Below, piece by piece: positions 13,779-21,846 of a DNA stretch of 21,846 nucleotides. A program made the position numbers and the translations under genes. Positions within the stretch are counted from its first letter, which is position 1; the number at the start of each line of letters is the position of its first letter. The DNA comes from CAZCFB01 sp964511535 (GTDB taxonomy: Bacteria > Myxococcota_A > Polyangia > GCA-2747355 > CAZCFB01): NCBI GenBank assembly GCA_964511535.1, contig CAZEFW010000163.1:1-21846 (forward strand), in the 5' to 3' direction. Below the pieces are notes generated by a model. The model was given only the letters and a program-made list of their open reading frames with translations. It made no database searches and had not been told where the DNA came from.

Positions 13779-15689
13779 ATGTCGACACAGGGTAAGTATC
13801 GAATCGTCCGGCCGCTGGCCACTGGCGGCATGTCGGAGCTCTTCCTCGCGCGGCAGGTCCTCGACGAGGGCCGCCAGCGCGCGGTCGTGGTCAAGCAGCT
13901 GCTGCCTCGCCTGGTGGAGGTGCCCGAGCAGCTGGCCATGTTCGTCAACGAGGGCCGCATCCTGGCGTCCCTTGACCACCCGAACATCGTCAAGGTGTAC
14001 GAGCTCGGCATCGCCAGCGACAACTACTTCCTCGTCATGGAGTACCTGCGCGGCGTCCCGCTCGAGGCCCTGATCAAGGAGGCCTCCCGCAAGGGCGAGG
14101 AGATGCCCTACGAGATGGCGGCCCATATCATCGGGCTCGCCTGCACCGCCCTGGACCATGTCCACAATCACAAGGACGAGCTGGGGCAACCCCTGGGCCT
14201 GGTCCACCGCGACCTGAACGCCGGCAACCTGATGATCACCTTCCGCGGCGAGGTCAAGCTGGTGGACTTCGGCCTGGCCAAGATCACCTCCTCCCCGGAC
14301 GCGACCAAGGGCGGCGAGCTCAAGGGCACCTACGCCTACATGTCCCCCGAGCAGTGCCGGGGCGACGACCTGGACTCGCGCAGCGACCTGTTCTCTCTGG
14401 GGGTGATGCTCTACGAGCTCTGTTGCAGGCGGCGGCTGTTCCGGCGGAACAACGAGTTCGCCACCATCCGCGCCATCCTGGAAGACCCGATCCCGTCACC
14501 CGGCGAGGTCAACGAGGAGGTCCCGGAGGCGATGCAAGCCATCATCACCCGGGCGTTGGCGCGGGATCGCGAGGAGCGATACCAGAGCGCCAGCGAGATG
14601 GGTGAGGAGCTGGCTGAAGCGGCCGCCTCCAACGGCTGGGAGAGCGGCCGCAAGGAGCTCGCCGATTTCATGGACGACACCCTAGCCGAGGCGTGGGAGG
14701 CCTCGGGCAATACCCCGTACGGTGAGGTCCTGCCGGAGATCGAGACCGAAAGCAGCGAGGGCATGGTGCTCGAGCTTGAGGCCCTGCCGCCAGAGGTCAA
14801 GATCGAGGTGGCCGATGACGGCGAACATGTGAGCATGGACTTCGCGCCCATCACCGACGAAGAGCTGGCCGAGATGAAGGGCCACTCCGAGTCTGCGGCC
14901 TCGCCGAGCGCCGTGGAGGACAAGCCCCTCGTCAGCGCCCTGAAGGTGGATCGCCCTGCCGAGCTCCAGGCGCCGCCTCCGGCCAAGCGGCGGGTCCCGG
15001 TGATCATCGCGGCCTGCCTGGTTCCGCTCATCGCGGCCGTGGCGGCCCTGCTCGTCATGGGCAAGACCGATCTCTTCTCGGCCAAGGTGGCCGAGGTGGC
15101 CCTGAGCTCGACGCCCGCCGGAGCCATGGTCTACCTCAACGGGAAGCGGTACCACGGCGTCACGCCCCTGACCCTCAAGGACGTGCCCGTTGGCCACAAG
15201 AACAGCCTCGTGCTGGTGCTCGCCGGTCACGAGCCGTGGCAGCACAGCTTCACTGTGGGCCGCGGCGCACAGATCGCCCCCATCTCCGCGACCCTCAAGC
15301 AGACCGAGAAGGTGCAGGGCAAGTCCGTGGTGCTGGTGAGCACCGAGCCTGCCGGCGCGCGGGTCTTTCTCGACGGTGAGCTCAAGGGCAAGAGCGATAT
15401 CGAGATCGCCGGCGTGGACTGCTCCACCAGCCACACCATCGTCATCAAGCTGGAAGGCTACGAGGACCACACGGAGTCCATCGAGAAGCTCAAGCCAGGT
15501 GAGCCTCACTTCCTGGAGGTCAAACTCACCGAGGCAGCGGTCGAGCCCGAGCCAACGCCCGGCAAGGAGGACAGCCCGGGCGGCGGCGCTGCCTCGGGCG
15601 AGAACGAGCCCATGGAGATCCAGCGAGCTACGCCGCTCCCCGCCCTGGGCGGCAGGAGCGTGGGCGAGACCGTCCCCGGTGCTCCTTGA
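13779..15689 (+). CDS. Membrane Ser/Thr protein kinase with two PEGA domains
   Basis: This 636-residue Hanks-type kinase has the Gly-rich loop LATGGMSELFLA (near 11-22), K39 in VVVKQLL, HRDLNAGN (D145), DFG (D163) and SPEQ in place of APE. An acidic linker (about 290-400) precedes one membrane helix (406-428). Two PEGA domains follow outside the membrane (about 437-495 and 517-570), each with S-T-P/E-P-A-G-A-x-V-x-L-x-G, and a low-complexity tail ends it. PEGA domains are thought to bind surface ligands or cell-wall components, so this is probably a transmembrane signalling kinase. I chose ATG 13779 because the protein then begins just before the kinase fold (MSTQGKYRIVRPL) and a promoter-like pair fits a leaderless start. 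ATG 13767 and TTG 13743 are alternatives. Confidence 0.92.
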   Translation: MSTQGKYRIVRPLATGGMSELFLARQVLDEGRQRAVVVKQLLPRLVEVPEQLAMFVNEGRILASLDHPNIVKVYELGIASDNYFLVMEYLRGVPLEALIKEASRKGEEMPYEMAAHIIGLACTALDHVHNHKDELGQPLGLVHRDLNAGNLMITFRGEVKLVDFGLAKITSSPDATKGGELKGTYAYMSPEQCRGDDLDSRSDLFSLGVMLYELCCRRRLFRRNNEFATIRAILEDPIPSPGEVNEEVPEAMQAIITRALARDREERYQSASEMGEELAEAAASNGWESGRKELADFMDDTLAEAWEASGNTPYGEVLPEIETESSEGMVLELEALPPEVKIEVADDGEHVSMDFAPITDEELAEMKGHSESAASPSAVEDKPLVSALKVDRPAELQAPPPAKRRVPVIIAACLVPLIAAVAALLVMGKTDLFSAKVAEVALSSTPAGAMVYLNGKRYHGVTPLTLKDVPVGHKNSLVLVLAGHEPWQHSFTVGRGAQIAPISATLKQTEKVQGKSVVLVSTEPAGARVFLDGELKGKSDIEIAGVDCSTSHTIVIKLEGYEDHTESIEKLKPGEPHFLEVKLTEAAVEPEPTPGKEDSPGGGAASGENEPMEIQRATPLPALGGRSVGETVPGAP

Positions 15690-15696
15690 TCTGATC

Positions 15697-16395
15697 TCAG
15701 GGAGCTCGCCGCGCTGCCGCGCGCTTCTTTTTCCTGTTGGCCAGACGCTGTATCGCCTTGAACAGGCCAGGGATATCATCGTCGGCGCCTGACCTGGCCA
15801 TCCATCGTGGGAGGCTCCCCGAGATGTCGCTGCTCACCTGAAATCGGGCCTGGGTGCGGCCGGCCAGCCCGCCCGCCTTGCGAAGCTGCCAGCTCCCCTG
15901 GTGGTGACTCAGCCGAACGACACCGTCCCGCCGCGGCACTCCCTTGACCCGCACGCACCGGTACCGAATCCAGTGGACGCCGCCCTGCTCGCCCCAGGTC
16001 ACCTTCAGCGTGAAGTCGCGATCGCTGACCACGGGCAGCTCCAGCCGCTGGTAGACCAGCAGCCACCCCTTGCCCCGCCGGAGGATCCGGCTCTCGCTCA
16101 CTCGCCCAACAGCTCCCGCGTGCCGATTGTAGTCCAGCAGCGCCGAGACGATGGCCTGTGGGGATCCCTTGAAGGCCCCATCCGCGCCGAGTTCGATGAT
16201 GGAGGAGAGCTTGTGGCGATAAACCGTCACGCCGCGTTCGCTGCCGACCTTCTTGTACCCCTCGGTGGCCAAAGAGGCGGATATGGGGATCATGCGCCCC
16301 CAGGCAACACCTGCATAAGCCACGGTAATGAGGGCGATTACCAGGCAGGTGCCTCGCCGGACTCCCCCTGGAGCGCTGGCAGCATGCCTGGCCAT
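15697..16395 (-). CDS. Exported START-like (SRPBCC) lipid-binding-type protein
   Basis: This 232-residue protein has an N-terminal hydrophobic segment (about 15-33) that looks like a signal peptide or anchor. It is followed by a START-like domain with VTVYRHK, SESRILRRG, LVYQRLELPVVSDRDFTLKV and GSWQLR. The Y-Q-R-x-x-x-P-V-x-x-R-D-F pattern is characteristic of START proteins, which enclose a lipid or hydrophobic ligand. It is a clear paralogue of the divergent gene at 16631. The C-terminus is Lys/Arg-rich, probably ending near the membrane. The ATG at 16395 has only an AAAGG directly next to it, a poor ribosome binding site, so the true start is uncertain. The ligand is unknown. Confidence 0.78.
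   Translation of the reverse strand: MARHAASAPGGVRRGTCLVIALITVAYAGVAWGRMIPISASLATEGYKKVGSERGVTVYRHKLSSIIELGADGAFKGSPQAIVSALLDYNRHAGAVGRVSESRILRRGKGWLLVYQRLELPVVSDRDFTLKVTWGEQGGVHWIRYRCVRVKGVPRRDGVVRLSHHQGSWQLRKAGGLAGRTQARFQVSSDISGSLPRWMARSGADDDIPGLFKAIQRLANRKKKRAAARRAP
15710..15732 (+). terminator. Intrinsic terminator after the PEGA kinase gene
   Basis: CGCGC-TGCC-GCGCG (15710-15723) is followed by CTTCTTTTT. It lies inside the 3' end of the convergent START-like gene, which ends only seven bases from the kinase stop. Confidence 0.45.
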
Positions 16396-16630
16396 CCTTT
16401 AAAGGTGATGCATCCATACCCGCCCGGCAACCTGATTCAGCTCATACCATTCTGAATAATGTTTGAATAAATTTATCTTCTCGAGGATTGATTTTCGCTG
16501 AAACAGGGACACCATGTTCATGTACTAAATAGACATCGGTTGCTGGTGGGGAGTGACACGGAGGCGGGCGGCCCCCGACAGGGTCTTTCTCGGTCTCCGA
16601 ATGAGATGGGTTTGCCCGAGAGGCAAGGAT
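16396..16630. promoter_or_regulatory. AT-rich divergent promoter region between START-like paralogues
   Basis: The segment 16440-16540 is markedly AT-rich against the GC-rich surroundings and lies between the two divergent start codons. Several A/T hexamers could serve as -10 boxes in either direction, but I could not settle on a pair with good spacing. Confidence 0.4.
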
Positions 16631-17284
16631 ATGAAATCAAAACGCTTTATAATCATTTGCCTTTCACTGTTCTGCCTGCTCTGGGTAGCGGCTGCCCAGG
16701 CGAGGGTTCCGCTGAACAAGCGGCTGGCCAAGGCGGGGTTTGAGCGGATCGAGCGCCAACATGGCGTTACCGTGTACAAGCACCGCAACTCTCCAGTCAT
16801 TCACATCGCTGCCGAGGGGCTCTTCAAGGCCACCCCACAGGAAGTCCAGCAGGTGCTGCTCGATTACCACGGGCAACGCGGGCGCATGGACAGCTTGAGC
16901 GAGTCGCAGGTGCTCAAGCGCTGGGACCGGGCGCTGCTGGTGTATCAGCGGCTCAACCTGCCGGTCATCGACGATCGTGACTTCGTGCTCAAGGTCCGCT
17001 GGGGCATCAACCGGGCAGGCACATCGTGGATCACCTACAACGCGCTGCGCCGCCCGCCCGTGGCCCTGCGCCAGGGTGTGGTGCGCGTGGTGGATCATCG
17101 CGGCAGCTGGCAGCTGCGCTCCACGCGCAGCGGAAAGGCCACCTTTGTCCGGTTCGAGTCCCGCATCGACATGGCCGGGATGTTGCCCATGTGGTTGGCC
17201 CGGTCCACCGCTGCCAAGGAAGTCCCCCTGCTGTTTCAGGCGCTGCGGCAGATGCTCCAGGACCGCAGGCCATCCAGGAGGTGA
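16631..17284 (+). CDS. Exported START-like (SRPBCC) lipid-binding-type protein, paralogue
   Basis: This 217-residue protein has a classical signal peptide (FIIICLSLFCLLWVAAAQA, cleavage after residue 24). The mature START-like domain shows VTVYKHR, SESQVLKRW, LVYQRLNLPVIDDRDFVLKV and DHRGSWQLR. It aligns nearly end to end with the divergent gene at 15697-16395. The start at 16631 is chosen because the signal peptide begins there and GAGAGG (16617-16622) lies eight bases upstream. Its stop codon overlaps the ribosome binding site of the glycosyltransferase gene, so the two are probably co-transcribed. By family knowledge it should hold a lipid-like ligand in the periplasm; which one is not visible. 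Confidence 0.82.
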   Translation: MKSKRFIIICLSLFCLLWVAAAQARVPLNKRLAKAGFERIERQHGVTVYKHRNSPVIHIAAEGLFKATPQEVQQVLLDYHGQRGRMDSLSESQVLKRWDRALLVYQRLNLPVIDDRDFVLKVRWGINRAGTSWITYNALRRPPVALRQGVVRVVDHRGSWQLRSTRSGKATFVRFESRIDMAGMLPMWLARSTAAKEVPLLFQALRQMLQDRRPSRR

Positions 17285-17288
17285 AGCC

Positions 17289-18545
17289 ATGTCCATCGGA
17301 GTTGCCCTCTTCATCGTCGGAGCGCTCCTGCTGCTGGAGGTGTTCCGCTCCCATATCCGCCTGCGAAGGTCCATCGACGGCACGGCGCTTAGCCCGCGCC
17401 TGACCCGCTACCCGCCCGTGTCGGTCATCCGCCCGATCAAGGGTATCGACGCCGGCGCCGAGCTGAACATCGCCGCCGCGCTCAACAACGGCTACCCGGG
17501 CGAGGTCGAGACGATCTTCGTGCTCGACAGCGAGGACGAGCCGGCGATGCCCCTGGTCCGTGAGGCCGTCCGGCGCCACAGGCTCAATGAGCAGTTCGGC
17601 GCCGCCTCCATCGTGCTGTGCGGCGAGCCCCCTGCAGGTCAGACCGGCAAGCTCAACGCCATGATCGAGGGCATGCGCCGAGCCAGGTACGAGGTGCTCG
17701 TCTTCGCCGATTCTGATATCCGCCCCGACCGCCTGGCCCTCCGTACGCTGGTGGAGACGCTCATGTCGAGCCGCCTGTCCGGCTCTGCCTTCGCGCCGGT
17801 CTACGCCGCCCTGCGCCCACGCACCGCCGGGGACGCCGGCTACGCGCTGCTGCTCAACGGGCTGTACGGATCGGCCGCCGCCGCCGCCGCCCGCCGCAGG
17901 GGTGGCGAGATGCCATTCATCATGGGCCAGTTCATGGCGCTGAGGCGCGAAGCCATCCGCGCAATCGGGGGGCTCGAGGCCGCAGGCGGCCAGCTGGTGG
18001 ACGACATGTACATCGGCGCCCGCGTCAAGGCGGCTGGCTTCCGAAACCTGGTCTCTCCGCGGGCAGTGCCGATCATCCAGGAGGGCCTCAGCGTCGGCGG
18101 CTTCGCCGCGCTCTATCGTCGGTGGATCGCCTTCTCCCGCTCTGGCTTGCCAGACTGGAGCTTCAAGATCACCGCGGCCTTGCACGGCATCGTGTACTGG
18201 TCTGGGCTGCTCACCGCCGCCGCCGCGGCTCACCTCGGCGCGTGGCCGGCCGCGCTGCTGGCCATGGCCAGCCCGCTGGCTGTGGCGGCCAGCATCAACC
18301 GGCTGCACACCGCGCTCGGAGGAGCGCCCCTGCCTGCGCGGCACTGGTGGGTGGCGGCCGGGCTGCTGCTCACCGCCCCGTTCATCTTCATGAGCATCTA
18401 CTTCCACCATCAGGTGAGCTGGCGCGGGAGGAGCTACAGCCTCGACATCAACTCTCGCCTCGCGCAGGGCGACGCCCACGAGGCCGACGAGCTCCTCGGA
18501 TCCGCGGGACCAGGCGCCACCGGCGCCGCCGACGAGGCCGCCTGA
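17289..18545 (+). CDS. Membrane glycosyltransferase, GT21/ceramide glucosyltransferase-like (GT2 fold)
   Basis: This 418-residue enzyme has one N-terminal membrane helix (about 5-20) and a GT-A domain with VSVIRPIKG (44-52), the D-x-D motif in FADSDIRP (D141, D143), MGQFMALRR (212-220), DDMYIGARV (238-246) and YRRWIAFSR (276-284). Three C-terminal helices (about 296-373) follow. The order of D1, D2, D3 and (R/Q)xxRW-type motifs fits GT21 enzymes such as ceramide glucosyltransferase and the hopanoid enzyme HpnI. It probably transfers a sugar from a nucleotide donor to a membrane lipid on the cytoplasmic side. AGGAGGT at 17276-17282 fixes the start and overlaps the upstream stop. The true acceptor cannot be read from sequence. 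Confidence 0.85.
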   Translation: MSIGVALFIVGALLLLEVFRSHIRLRRSIDGTALSPRLTRYPPVSVIRPIKGIDAGAELNIAAALNNGYPGEVETIFVLDSEDEPAMPLVREAVRRHRLNEQFGAASIVLCGEPPAGQTGKLNAMIEGMRRARYEVLVFADSDIRPDRLALRTLVETLMSSRLSGSAFAPVYAALRPRTAGDAGYALLLNGLYGSAAAAAARRRGGEMPFIMGQFMALRREAIRAIGGLEAAGGQLVDDMYIGARVKAAGFRNLVSPRAVPIIQEGLSVGGFAALYRRWIAFSRSGLPDWSFKITAALHGIVYWSGLLTAAAAAHLGAWPAALLAMASPLAVAASINRLHTALGGAPLPARHWWVAAGLLLTAPFIFMSIYFHHQVSWRGRSYSLDINSRLAQGDAHEADELLGSAGPGATGAADEAA

Positions 18546-18586
18546 TCCCGGACGGCGGGCAGGCCACGCCCCGGGAGAGCAGCTCG

Positions 18587-21034
18587 TCAGACCACCAGCC
18601 GCACGCTGGTGATGGCGCCAGCCAGGTCGAGCTCCACGGCGCCGTCCTCCACGGTCAGCTCACGAACATCGCGCTCCCGTGCGTCACACAGGGCTGCCCT
18701 GCGCACCGGCCCGGAGCCGTTGAGGTTGACCGTCACCCGGCTGCCCGCCGGGGCCGAGCTCTCCAGCCGGGCCACCAGCCCCGGGCCCCGGTGGGCCCGC
18801 TTGAGCGCCGTGAGCAGCACGTCTGCGCGGTCCACCTCCACCAGCCCGTCCATCAGCCGTCCCAGGGCGCGGGCAGCATCGAACTGCTCATCGTCGAGCC
18901 AGGCGGGCAGCAGCACCTGCCGGCCCAGCCGCACGAGATCGTTGTCCGCCAGGCCCCCGTCGTCGGTCAGCAGCAGGCCGTAGTCCATGGCGTGAGGCAG
19001 GTCGTCCCGCCCGGACGCCGGGTGGGCCAGGATCGGCACGAACCCCCAGGCCACCTCCCGGGTCGCGTTTCGCAAGCAGAGCCACTGCAGCTCCCCCGTG
19101 GCCGAGAGCGTGACGCAGGCCGGCCCGCCCATGAACAGCGCCACGCCCCCGCCGCCACGATCTGGCCGCAAGTGCGCCACCGAGCGGGCCGGCCAGAACG
19201 TGGGCGAATAGAGCTTGGCCGCTGGGCGCTGGATCAGCCCGCCGGCCACGTCCATCTCCAGCCGCTGCGCCTGGACCCGGGTAGGCAGCGCGCAGGTGAT
19301 GGACCGCCGCCGCGCCGCCGCGCCGAGCAGGCGCATGCGGATCACGCCGGCGGCGCCGTCGCACCAGAGCCAGCGGGTCATGGGCCGCGCCTCCAGCTCG
19401 GAGCCCACGCGCACCTCCAGCACGCCGCCCGCCTCCCTCGCCTGGATGCTCGCCGGCAGCTCGCTGGCGCGCCTCAGCTCCCGAAAGGCCCCCCCGCGGT
19501 ACTCGTGCCCCATGCGCCACAGGCCGCCCGAGTCGCGGTGGCTCACCAGGTCGTTGCCCGGCCCCGCCAGCAGCTCCTCCCCGTCGGGGCCGCCGCGCCG
19601 CAGGCTGGTGATGCACCCGCCGGCAGACTCCTCCATCACCAGGTGGTACTTGCCGGGGGCCGTCACCTCCAGCCGCCCGCCCTCGAGGGACCAGCGCGGG
19701 ATCTCGCCCATCTCCTCCTGGCGCTGGCCTCCGTCGCCGCGCAGCGCCCGGGCGCGGACCTGCTCCAGCGCTCCCTGAGCCAGGGCCTCGGCGCCCTGCA
19801 ACCACCTGAGCTGCTCTCCGTTCCAGACCCTGTCGGGCGAGGTCCCGGTGATGAAGTCATGATGGTTGCTCACCACCACCAGGTCCCAGGCGGCGCCCAG
19901 GCGCTGCTCCACCGCGCTGGCGTCGCTGGCGTCGAGGGCCGCGAGGCTCTCGGCGACCACCAGCTTGCGGGTGATCCGGTTGCACAGCTGCTTCGCCTCC
20001 GGGCGGCTGGCGTAGAAGCCCATCCAGTACGGGTTCGGGTCCAGCTCCACCGTGGGCAGCTGGTCGCGGTGGTGCTCCACCAGCTCCAGGTAGTCCTCCA
20101 TGGCGGCGTTGACCACCCAGACGCCGGTGTCTCGGTAGCGCCGCTCGTTGTGCCGGTCCAGCAGCTCCAGCAGGTCGGGGATCGGGCCGTTGAAGTCGCA
20201 GCCGATGGGACAGAACATGTACGGCGTCAGGGCCAGCGGCGCGAGCTGACGAACGAAGCCGCGGATGCGGCGGGCTACATGCCGCTCGGTGCGCCAGGTG
20301 ATGCCGTAGGTCCTGCCCATCCAGCGGATGATGCCGAGGCTGGCGAGCATGTCGCCCTGGAAGTAGGTGAAGGCGTTCCAGTGGGTCAGCACCTCGGCGC
20401 CGTCCGGGGCCCGCCAGATGAAGTCGAGGGTGCGGTGGTGGGTTGCCAGCAGGTCGGCGCTGGAGCCAGGCAGGGGGAAGTCCGAGCGGGGGCGCAGGTC
20501 GCTGCCGATGAAGTACATGCCGTCGATGCGGGTGACGCACGCCCGGCGGAAGCCGAGGGCGCGCAGCATGGAGGGCAGCGCGGGAGAGTGGCCAAAATCA
20601 TCGGGCAGGTAGGCCAGCTCGGGCTCGGCGAGCATGCCGTGCTGGCGCAGCCATTCCTGGCCCAGCAGGTAGTCGCGCAGGATTGCCTCGCCGTCAGGCA
20701 GCAGCGTGTCCGGCGTTGTCACCCCGGTGCCCGACAGGCGGAGCTGACCGCTGTTGACCAGCTCGCGCAGCGCGTCCCTGTGCTCCGGCTCTCGCTGCCA
20801 GAAGTACTTGAGGAAGAAGACACACTCGATGGAGTAGATGCGGCGGGGCTCCCGGTGCAGCTCCCGGATCACCTCCTCGAGGGTGACGCGAATGCGCTTG
20901 TGGTAGTACTCGTCTGCGGTGTGCAGCCAGTTGGGATCCCAGTGGCTGGTCTCCCCGATGACCAGCACCCGCTCCGCGTCGTCGGGCACCCCGAGCCGCC
21001 TGCGCAGATCGCGTTCTCCGGTAGCCGCGCCCAT
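18587..21034 (-). CDS. Glycoside hydrolase family 38 alpha-mannosidase-like protein
   Basis: With ATG at 21034 this protein has 815 residues; a GTG at 21049 would add five. Neither has a good ribosome binding site. The catalytic region begins with a Zn-site motif TSHWDPNW (H31, D33) and includes LPDDFGHSPALPSML, where D145 is the expected nucleophile of GH38. Farther on are SSADLLATHHRTLDFIWRAPDG, an HNERRYRDTGVWVVNAAMEDY block, and the beta-rich C-terminal half usual for this family. No signal peptide is seen, so it should act in the cytoplasm on alpha-mannosides. It is shorter than many family members (about 850-1000 residues). It converges on the glycosyltransferase gene with 41 bases between them. 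The substrate is unknown. Confidence 0.85.
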   Translation of the reverse strand: MGAATGERDLRRRLGVPDDAERVLVIGETSHWDPNWLHTADEYYHKRIRVTLEEVIRELHREPRRIYSIECVFFLKYFWQREPEHRDALRELVNSGQLRLSGTGVTTPDTLLPDGEAILRDYLLGQEWLRQHGMLAEPELAYLPDDFGHSPALPSMLRALGFRRACVTRIDGMYFIGSDLRPRSDFPLPGSSADLLATHHRTLDFIWRAPDGAEVLTHWNAFTYFQGDMLASLGIIRWMGRTYGITWRTERHVARRIRGFVRQLAPLALTPYMFCPIGCDFNGPIPDLLELLDRHNERRYRDTGVWVVNAAMEDYLELVEHHRDQLPTVELDPNPYWMGFYASRPEAKQLCNRITRKLVVAESLAALDASDASAVEQRLGAAWDLVVVSNHHDFITGTSPDRVWNGEQLRWLQGAEALAQGALEQVRARALRGDGGQRQEEMGEIPRWSLEGGRLEVTAPGKYHLVMEESAGGCITSLRRGGPDGEELLAGPGNDLVSHRDSGGLWRMGHEYRGGAFRELRRASELPASIQAREAGGVLEVRVGSELEARPMTRWLWCDGAAGVIRMRLLGAAARRRSITCALPTRVQAQRLEMDVAGGLIQRPAAKLYSPTFWPARSVAHLRPDRGGGGVALFMGGPACVTLSATGELQWLCLRNATREVAWGFVPILAHPASGRDDLPHAMDYGLLLTDDGGLADNDLVRLGRQVLLPAWLDDEQFDAARALGRLMDGLVEVDRADVLLTALKRAHRGPGLVARLESSAPAGSRVTVNLNGSGPVRRAALCDARERDVRELTVEDGAVELDLAGAITSVRLVV

Positions 21035-21053
21035 TGGAATTAGTAGCACCTAA

Positions 21054-21082
21054 TTGGCGCCGGAGCATCCGGAGGGTAAGAT
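21054..21082 (+). promoter_or_regulatory. Candidate promoter placing the transcript start at the MBL gene start codon
   Basis: TTGGCG (21054-21059) and TAAGAT (21077-21082) are 17 bases apart, and six bases lead to the ATG at 21089. This would give a leaderless mRNA. The upstream GGAGGG (21071-21076) is twelve bases from the ATG and lies inside the promoter. Confidence 0.45.
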
Positions 21083-21088
21083 CGGCCC

Positions 21089-21811
21089 ATGGCTCTCGCC
21101 CAGCTGCCCGTGACCCGATTCGGGCTCCCCGTCTCAAACGCCTGGCTGCTGCCACAGACCCCCGCCGGGCCGGTGCTGGTGGACTGCGGCCATGTGCTGT
21201 GCTGGCCCACCATCAGACTCGGGCTGCGCCGGCACGGGCTGCGCCCCGGAGACCTCGCCGCGGTGTTGTTGACCCATCGTCACTCGGACCACGCCGGCAA
21301 CGCCGCCCGCCTGGCCTGGCGCCATGGCGTGCCGGTCTACGCCCACCAGCGAGACGCCCAGGTGCTGTCGGGGCAGCGGCGCCGCCCGCGCATACCCCGC
21401 GCCCCGGGCGTGACCGGCTTCATGGCATGGATGGAGAACCGCTTCCCGGCGCGCTGGCTGCGCCCGACCCCGCTGGACGACGGGGCGCAGCTAGCCGGCC
21501 TGTCGGTGCACTGGATCCCGGGGCACACCGCTGGCAGCGTGTTCCTGTACCACGCCGCCTCGGGCACCCTGTTCACGGGCGACACCCTGCTCAGCGCCCG
21601 GCCGCCGCTGGTGTTCCCGCGCACCCTGACCCTGGCCTACGCGCCTTTTTGCGAGGACCACACCGAGGCCCTCGATCGCATGGCAGCGTTCATGGACCAG
21701 GGCCACCCGGTGCGCCGCCTCTGCCCCGGCCACGGCCGCATGCTCGAGGGCGACCTGCTGAAGCAGATCCTGCCCATGCTGCAAGAGCGCAAACCCGTCC
21801 CCATCTGGTAG
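21089..21811 (+). CDS. Metallo-beta-lactamase-fold hydrolase (glyoxalase II-like group)
   Basis: This 240-residue MBL-fold protein shows the metal motif THRHSDHAGN (H63, H65, D67, H68), then PGHTAGS (H146), TGDTLL (D165) and CPGHGR (H215). Together these can hold a two-metal site. The N-terminus lacks a signal peptide, so it is cytoplasmic. The insert around 95-130, rich in Arg and Pro with a W/F cluster, probably shapes the substrate pocket. The family includes glyoxalase II, lactonases and other thioester or ester hydrolases; I cannot choose among them. It diverges from the GH38 gene with about 54 bases between start codons. Confidence 0.88.
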   Translation: MALAQLPVTRFGLPVSNAWLLPQTPAGPVLVDCGHVLCWPTIRLGLRRHGLRPGDLAAVLLTHRHSDHAGNAARLAWRHGVPVYAHQRDAQVLSGQRRRPRIPRAPGVTGFMAWMENRFPARWLRPTPLDDGAQLAGLSVHWIPGHTAGSVFLYHAASGTLFTGDTLLSARPPLVFPRTLTLAYAPFCEDHTEALDRMAAFMDQGHPVRRLCPGHGRMLEGDLLKQILPMLQERKPVPIW

Positions 21812-21846
21812 CCCCCCAGAGCCATCACCCCTGAAGCCTGAAGCCT

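Noticed and set aside
18122..21043. Very long plus-strand open frame (973 codons) opposite the GH38 gene
   Set aside because: It runs through the end of the glycosyltransferase and antisense to the GH38 gene, is rich in Arg, Pro, His and Gln, and has no recognisable domain. The minus-strand frame has clear GH38 motifs, so this is a GC-driven shadow.

Overview
The window is a GC-rich bacterial chromosome segment carrying fifteen protein-coding genes that I accept, and no RNA gene, insertion sequence or phage gene that I can recognise. Two membrane-anchored Ser/Thr kinases (one with PEGA domains), small lipoproteins with a sulfatase-modifying-factor fold or Cys-rich repeats, a GT21-like glycosyltransferase and START-like proteins together suggest Myxococcota or a related former-deltaproteobacterial lineage. 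This placement is inference from gene content; there is no taxonomic marker here that I could read to species.

Layout. 1-3894: a kinase, probably cut at its 5' end by the window edge, with about 21 tandem YD-like repeats outside the membrane. 3895-4245: non-coding, with a possible remnant of a Cys-rich surface-protein gene. 4246-5232: an orphan histidine kinase. 5399-8744: a tight three-gene operon for a Tat-exported four-cluster Fe-S protein, a di-heme cytochrome b fused to two YgaP-like membrane modules, and an outer-membrane porin. 8745-8965: a GC-rich hairpin region between convergent genes. 8966-10426 (minus): ribosomal protein S1. 10584-11450 and 11547-12551: two lipoproteins. 12734-13459: a Crp/Fnr regulator. 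13460-13778: 32-bp tandem repeats, then a polypyrimidine leader. 13779-15689: a PEGA-domain kinase. 15697-17284: two divergent START-like paralogues. 17289-18545: a GT21-like glycosyltransferase translationally close to the second START gene. 18587-21034 (minus): a GH38 alpha-mannosidase. 21089-21811: a metallo-beta-lactamase-fold hydrolase.

How the genes may work together. The 5.4-8.7 kb operon resembles the FdnH-FdnI half of a respiratory formate dehydrogenase with no catalytic subunit beside it, plus a porin, so it may move electrons between the quinone pool and an unlinked or soluble periplasmic partner. The 15.7-18.5 kb block pairs lipid-binding-type proteins with a ceramide-glucosyltransferase-type enzyme and may handle a glycolipid. 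Two gene starts have promoter-like hexamers placed so that transcription would begin at the start codon, which suggests leaderless mRNAs.
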